DNA of 64,000 nt, from assembly GCA_003290165.1 (NCBI GenBank), contig QNQO01000535.1, forward strand, positions 62,001-126,000, read 5' to 3'. The stretch is from Berberis thunbergii (Eukaryota > Streptophyta > Magnoliopsida > Ranunculales > Berberidaceae). This document shows positions 59,075-64,000 of the stretch, piece after piece. The notes beneath the pieces were generated by a model, which saw only the letters and a list, made by a program, of their open reading frames with translations, was not told where the DNA came from and made no database searches. The position numbers and the translations under genes were made by a program. The stretch's first letter is position 1, and each line of letters opens with the position of its first letter.

Positions 59075-59264
59075 GAGTGATTCTATGTGTCGAGGGAAAG
59101 GGCGAGGAAACCAGCGAGGAAAAGGAGGTGGCGGGGGGTGAACCATTCACCCCCCTCGAGATGCGCGCGCCAAAAACATCTCGAGGGGGGTGAACGGTTC
59201 ACCCCCGCCACCTCCTTTTCCTCGCTGGTTTCCTCGCTCTTTCCCTCGACATTTAGAATTTCCC
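59075..59264. mobile_element. foldback MITE, copy 2
   Basis: 190 bp flanked by a perfect 9-bp duplication atagaaata (59066-59074 and 59265-59273). The arms run from tgtcgagggaaag inward through gcgaggaaaccagcgagg and gaggtggcgggg to a small loop near 59165-59178, and back. It shares the cgaggaaaccag end with copy 1 but has a different middle. A related end, gcgaggaaaccagcgaggg, also occurs near 56710. Unit 1 lacks it (near 24548). Confidence 0.9.
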
Positions 59265-60409
59265 ATAGAAATATTGTTTTAGTTTTTTAGTTGACTATTG
59301 AAAAACTTAGAAGTGTTAAAAGGCATCAAAGTAACAGTGTCGTAGGATGCTAGCATTAGTGGAAACACATGTGATTAAGGTATGAAATCAACATGGGCAA
59401 ATACGATCTAAGGGACATGTACATGAGATACAAGTCTAATGAAATGTAGCAGCATTGCAGGTGCAATGGCTCAACATAGATAACATGCACTAGGCATGCC
59501 ATGAGAACATAACTAACTTATTATAAAACTAGGACTTGAGCCACTTGCATTTTCACTATGCATGACATTGTAATTCCAACTGTACAAAGCACAATTGTAC
59601 ATAACTATCATAAAAACCCTAGGTAGGCCCTGTTGGCTGATCCTAGATAGTTTAGTAGTAGTATCATTAAGGTCCAAATGACAAACGAAGCTTAAGAGAG
59701 GTGTTTTCCAAAGTAGCAAATATTCATTTCTCCGTACAATTTGGCTATGGTGAAGGAAAAAGATAGTATAAGAAATCACAGACTAACATGGCAAACAATT
59801 GCAAGGGATCTTAGACAAACTTGATAATGACAATACATCATCTACTGTACTTTACAATGGTAACGAGCAGATGCCAAGGTAAAAAAGAAAAAAAGTTAAA
59901 AGAATGAATGAATAGATGAAAATAAAATGTGTGATGACTTTGGCTTTGATCTTGTCCACCTCATCATCCTTTCTTCATGACACGAATATGGGTTTTGGTT
60001 ATTGTAAAAATTGATGTCTTCTCATCGCCCTTCCATAAATCAGGACACATACGACAACTACTCCATTAGTGTAAAACATCTACTAAATCATCAATCTTTA
60101 CCCCCTTTCATTTAAAAATTTATGTTATACCTCGTTAGGTCTATGGGTTACTCATTCTCCCTCCTTTCCTGATGGTTTGTATCTCTGCAACACTCTGTCT
60201 TTTTTCATTTCCCACCATTCTTCAGCCTGCTTCCCAGAGTATCTTTTCTTGCTGCTATGACAATAAAGTAAATCAGATGAACAATTTACCCATAGAAGCT
60301 CATAATTTTTTCAAGCTGGAGTAATATTTTTACTATATAGCATCATTGCTAACTATTGCTTTTGTCAACACAAAATAAGAAAAAGAGATAAACTTGTATC
60401 CCCTATCCG

Positions 60410-60512
60410 TTTTTTTTTTTTGAAAGGCAAGCGTGCCGCCGGTGGGTATAGAACCCAAGACGTGGGGGTTAAACCACCACAGCCTTAACCATCCAACCAG
60501 GCTACCATTGGC
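60410..60512 (-). mobile_element. tRNA-derived SINE with target duplication
   Basis: 103 bp on the minus strand: A-box-like tagcctggttgg, B-box-like ggttctatacc, then cacgcttgcctttc and an A tail of about 11. Flanked by the direct repeat tcccctatccg (60399-60409 and 60513-60523). Unit 1 has the uninterrupted site at about 26602-26612 (tcccctctcca). Its tail matches the tail of the LINE at 26894-33096. Confidence 0.92.
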
Positions 60513-61487
60513 TCCCCTATCCGTTTTCATGAAAACATTAGTTGCTTGACTAGACTAAGAAAGAGAGAATATTATAGAAAACCTAGATAATCTAATTAAT
60601 TGGTGGATAAGGAATAACTATGAAAGAAATAAAGTAGGATATATGTTTCAAGTGGTAGTGCCACTTTGGGCTCTAGGTCCAGATCGTCATGTCAGTGACC
60701 ACAAGTGACTTTGACTTCAAACATTTACACAGATTATAAACTATTAAACAATGCATTAGTTGTTTTCAACACCCTCCCACAAAGAACTTGCTAGTAACTT
60801 TGCAAACCTGGACAATATTGTCCTTTTTGGTTGACTTGAAATATGGTTCTTATATAAACATATACATGGGTTTCCTCCATTCTTCTAGCTATCTTCTTAA
60901 CTTATTACATATTTTTAGGATGGATATTTCCTAGATGGTTATTATTTTTGATATAATGTCATCTTGATTTATTTGCCACGCAAGCTAAAACATATTAAAA
61001 TAAGTCTTGAATCATCTAGAATTACATTGGAGAACCATAAATATCTTCACGGGTGTTGAGAAAAGATGGAAAAAGTGTGACCCAAAATATTCTCCCATAA
61101 TTTATGACCATACAAGTTTTAGAAATCGTGACAAACTGGGTTTTAAAACCTTTTTCAGCAAGTTAGGAGAGTTATTCCAAATTTCCTACTTAATGACAAT
61201 AGTGATACTTGTGGATGGAACAAACATGAGGACAACTTTTGGGAAGAGTCCTTCCACTAAAGTTCCTATAATAAACACTCGAAAAAGAGTTACTTTCCTT
61301 CATCTTGTCACTCCCTTAATATTGTCACCATGTATGAATGATCTCCCATCAATTATTTTTAACTTACACTTCAGGATCTTGCAGAACTATAAAGATAGAG
61401 TAAATTCTGTATATCAGTTATGAAACATAAAGTGACTAAGAGAAATCAGTACACATAACTAGGAGTATCTGGATCATAACGTGACAC

Positions 61488-64000
61488 AATTCGAGTTTCG
61501 AATTGGTTTGGCCATAGATACCCAACTCGCTCAACCCCCACGAATTTTGAATTGGGTCGCGCGTACCAATTCGTTGTACAATTGCGACCTGAATTGGTGG
61601 ATTTCAACAACTCATTTAATCAAGAATAAAACAAAAGAGGGATAATATCAAATCTGAATGAGTAGTTGGGTCCTTTTAGATTTGTTTTTGTTATTCTATT
61701 AGGTCATTTATTTATTAATGAGTGGGTGTTTTCCAAAGAAATTTTCAAATTTTCAAATCCTTGAAAATTTCCCATAAATTATCATAAAATATCATGTATT
61801 AAGTCCATGTTCAAATATCCATAAAATATCATGTATTGAGTCCACAACACTCAAATTAAATATCACACGTAAAAATCGTATCGGATTAAAACAATACATG
61901 AATTGTGACCCCAAAGAGCATGCTGACTCTGCCTACCCCTTCGAATTTTGTATCATGAAATCAACGTACCTCAAATTTATTCCCGTTCCATGTACCCTAT
62001 TGATCCCTGTACTAGGTAACTATGAGTTTGGCATTGAGGGGGCCCTTGTGTTCCCCATGTCCTACTAATGTTATACTTCTCGAGTTGGGGTTTGCTTAGT
62101 GCACCCCATTTATCTCTCTCAGAGTTGTAATGAAGGTTGTCTATACCTTAGACACATCTCATCTCTTTATTTACTTAGGTTGCGTTTGATTGCAAGAATA
62201 CAATTCCACAGGTTCATTTCCTTACCTAGGAATCCCTAAAAATTTCTTCATGGAAATATGCATTTCCCTTGTTTGAATAGATTTTGTAATTCCATAGAAA
62301 TATGCAATCCTGATTGATCAAATTCAAATCATAAAATTTTAAAAAATTAAAATTAAAAAAAAACAACCAAGGGCTCAAGTTCTCAAAGTTGATTGAAATT
62401 GTCAACATACCATCATTTTAGCATCATCCTTACTCTCAAGTCATTAGGAATTCATTGAATCATTAAGAATCAACATACAAGACACTACCTTGTCTTGCAA
62501 TCCATAAAGTTGATCAGTTAATTAGAAATCAATATACCCATCATAGAAGGAACAACTGTGCCAATATTCATAAGAGTTGACTGAGCATTAAAACTAAACA
62601 TCATTCATCAACCGATTCACATGCCAGTGGCAACTTTTGTAGGTCTGATCTAAAGGGAATGCACTCGGTCTCTTTCAAGTAGTAGTATACAGTAGGAGAG
62701 AAAGGGGAAAGGAGAGGAAGGAAGGAGAAATGGGAGAACACGAAGGAAGAGAAAGGAGAAAGTGGGGTTGTGGTGTTTGTTCGGAGACGAGAGATACATG
62801 TGAGAATAATGATTGGAGGTTGAAGATGAGCCAGTATATTATAGAGTTTCAATCCGTTAAGAGTTTGTAGATGTTCAGACAAGTTCCCGGGAAACCTATT
62901 CTTTAGGGGGGTGTCTATTTTGTGGAAATGAGGTCATGTGAGGAACTTAACCAAGAGCGGAAAACAGACCAATTCCAAGGAATAACGCGAAACCAAACAT
63001 AACCTATGAATTAATAGTCTGATTGGCCAATTTATATTCTAGCTTTTCTTTGATTAAGAGAGAGAAAAACTATTTTCTACAAGGTCTGTTTATTTCGGTC
63101 ATTACTTCATGATTGAACATTATGGTGTGAGTTAGAAGGATATCCGTCTTTTGTAGAAAAGATGGACATGAGCAGGAAGTGATTGAACATTATGGTGAAT
63201 GTGGTTTGGAAGCTCCAAATATGGTTGAACATAGACAATGGGATAGAAGTAACGAAAATATATAAAAATTAGGATTCATCAATTTGCAGTTGCAATATGT
63301 CTTGAAATGCATAATGGTCAAGGTACTTGGAGGACATGGATTTTGAAGAGATATTATGATACAAGAGTATCTTCCTTTACGAATTTGGGGTTCAGGACGG
63401 AACCCTAACACTGGCGTTGCAATGGAGTCAGACTATTTGAAAAGAGCGGCTTCGCATCACAAATTCTCTTCTCAAAACTGAATTTCACCTTGCATTGCAA
63501 GGGGCGTTTCAGCCGCTACATTGCAATAGGAGGGTAATTTTAATGAGCGCCAATGACCAATTTTTAATATTATATATTAGTTTAATTAAAAATTAATTAG
63601 TATTTTTACTCAATAACTAATTTCGATATAAATACCAAATCAGACATTGTTGCCTTATATTGCAATACCATCTTGTAGGAAGACTAATTATTTTTGTATC
63701 GCTATGGATTGGTTGTTTAATTGTCATGTTGTTGTGTTATGGAGTTATGGATTGGTTAATTAATTGCCATGTTTGAATTATAGTTTATTAGTGGTATGCA
63801 AACTATATAGAATTTATAAAACACATTATGGTTTCGCCTCAACTTTGTCGCAACTCCGTTGCAACCCTCGCAACTCTTGCAAAGGAGGTCGACACTTCGC
63901 CCCCACTCTCACTTCAGACAACATAGCCTGACACAGGGGTCGAGCTGCTTGGTTAGCCCACAAGGTTTGGGGCAGCGCCCTGAGGGGCCAAGACAACTTG
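61488..64000. other. sequence beyond the duplication, no gene recognised
   Basis: Right after the duplication end, caattcgagtttcgaattgg forms a short inverted motif. A direct repeat of ccataaaatatcatgtatt lies near 61780-61840. About 62175-63005 may be a MITE: it starts taggttgcgtttgattgc and ends gaaaccaaacataaccta. 63475-63530 has a ttgcattgcaagggg motif. From 63835 to the window end the sequence is GC-richer (cgcaactccgttgcaaccctcgcaac) and may be the edge of another element. Confidence 0.4.

Larger units (their letters stand above)
34370..61487. repeat. unit 2 of the tandem segmental duplication
   Basis: Backbone pieces at about 34370-34953, 47263-47536, 50498-50970 and 58460-61487 match unit 1 in order and orientation. 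The homology stops sharply near 61487, after ataactaggagtat and gtgaca, matching 33802 in unit 1. The insertions account for about 23 kb of the unit. Confidence 0.85.

Noticed and set aside
60410..60512. tRNA gene
   Set aside because: A and B boxes are present, but the ends do not pair as an acceptor stem, an A tail follows, and a target duplication flanks it: a SINE.
61007..61423. 138-codon plus-strand frame (KYSPIIYDHTSFRNRDKLGF) as a possible gene
   Set aside because: The duplicate at about 33355-33600 is well conserved as DNA but has stops and frameshifts in this frame, and no protein family was recognised. It is treated as non-coding backbone.
62175..63005. Harbinger-like MITE
   Set aside because: The ends taggttgcgtttg and, reversed, taggttatgtttgg are similar, but the target duplication is unclear and the interior is unlike a hairpin; kept only as a remark in the flanking entry.
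63835..64000. GC-rich gene start at the window edge
   Set aside because: No clear frame; cgcaactc-type short repeats suggest an element edge, but there is too little sequence to call.

Overview
This is a plant nuclear window, most likely from an angiosperm (eudicot-like, species not identifiable). The evidence is one host gene split by long introns, plant Ty1/copia, L1-type LINE, hAT, CACTA and TRIM elements, tRNA-derived SINEs and AT-rich spacers. There are no bacterial operons, CRISPR arrays or rRNA genes.

Layout. 1-2897: a decayed minus-strand copia element whose 5' LTR and primer-binding site lie at 2689-2897. 5400-17509 (minus): the only apparently intact host gene, a nine-exon XBAT34/35-type ankyrin-repeat RING E3 ubiquitin ligase of 483 codons. 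Its two largest introns have collected a LINE relic, a tandem array of LINE-like tails and a dead hAT transposase. A 473-bp hAT-type MITE with a perfect 8-bp target duplication lies about 390 bp upstream of its start codon.

22560-61487: a diverged tandem duplication. A backbone of about 4 kb occurs twice (unit 1, about 22560-33802; unit 2, about 34370-61487), and each copy was later filled by different mobile elements. Unit 1 holds a TRIM (24874-25526) and a 6.2-kb LINE (26894-33096), which itself carries a CACTA-type MITE. Unit 2 holds copia A (34954-47262) with copia B (36638-42370) nested in its gag; a SINE split by a copia fragment and a long-TIR element (47537-50497); and a block of about 7.5 kb with a TOM1-like (VHS/GAT) pseudogene, which is interrupted by a nearly intact 4.2-kb hAT transposon (52343-56559). 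It also holds two foldback MITEs and a second SINE. Each copy serves as the empty-site control for the insertions in the other, so most boundaries can be read directly.

Apart from the E3 ligase the coding content belongs to mobile elements, nearly all of it broken by stops or frameshifts. The most unusual observations are: the LINE and a tRNA-derived SINE share a 3' tail, with the LINE version looking like the SINE tail after a deletion between CACG repeats; every LINE ORF2 stop examined can be explained by one C:G to T:A change; and the hAT transposon has perfect ends and one recognised nonsense codon. No unmistakably new biological system was seen.
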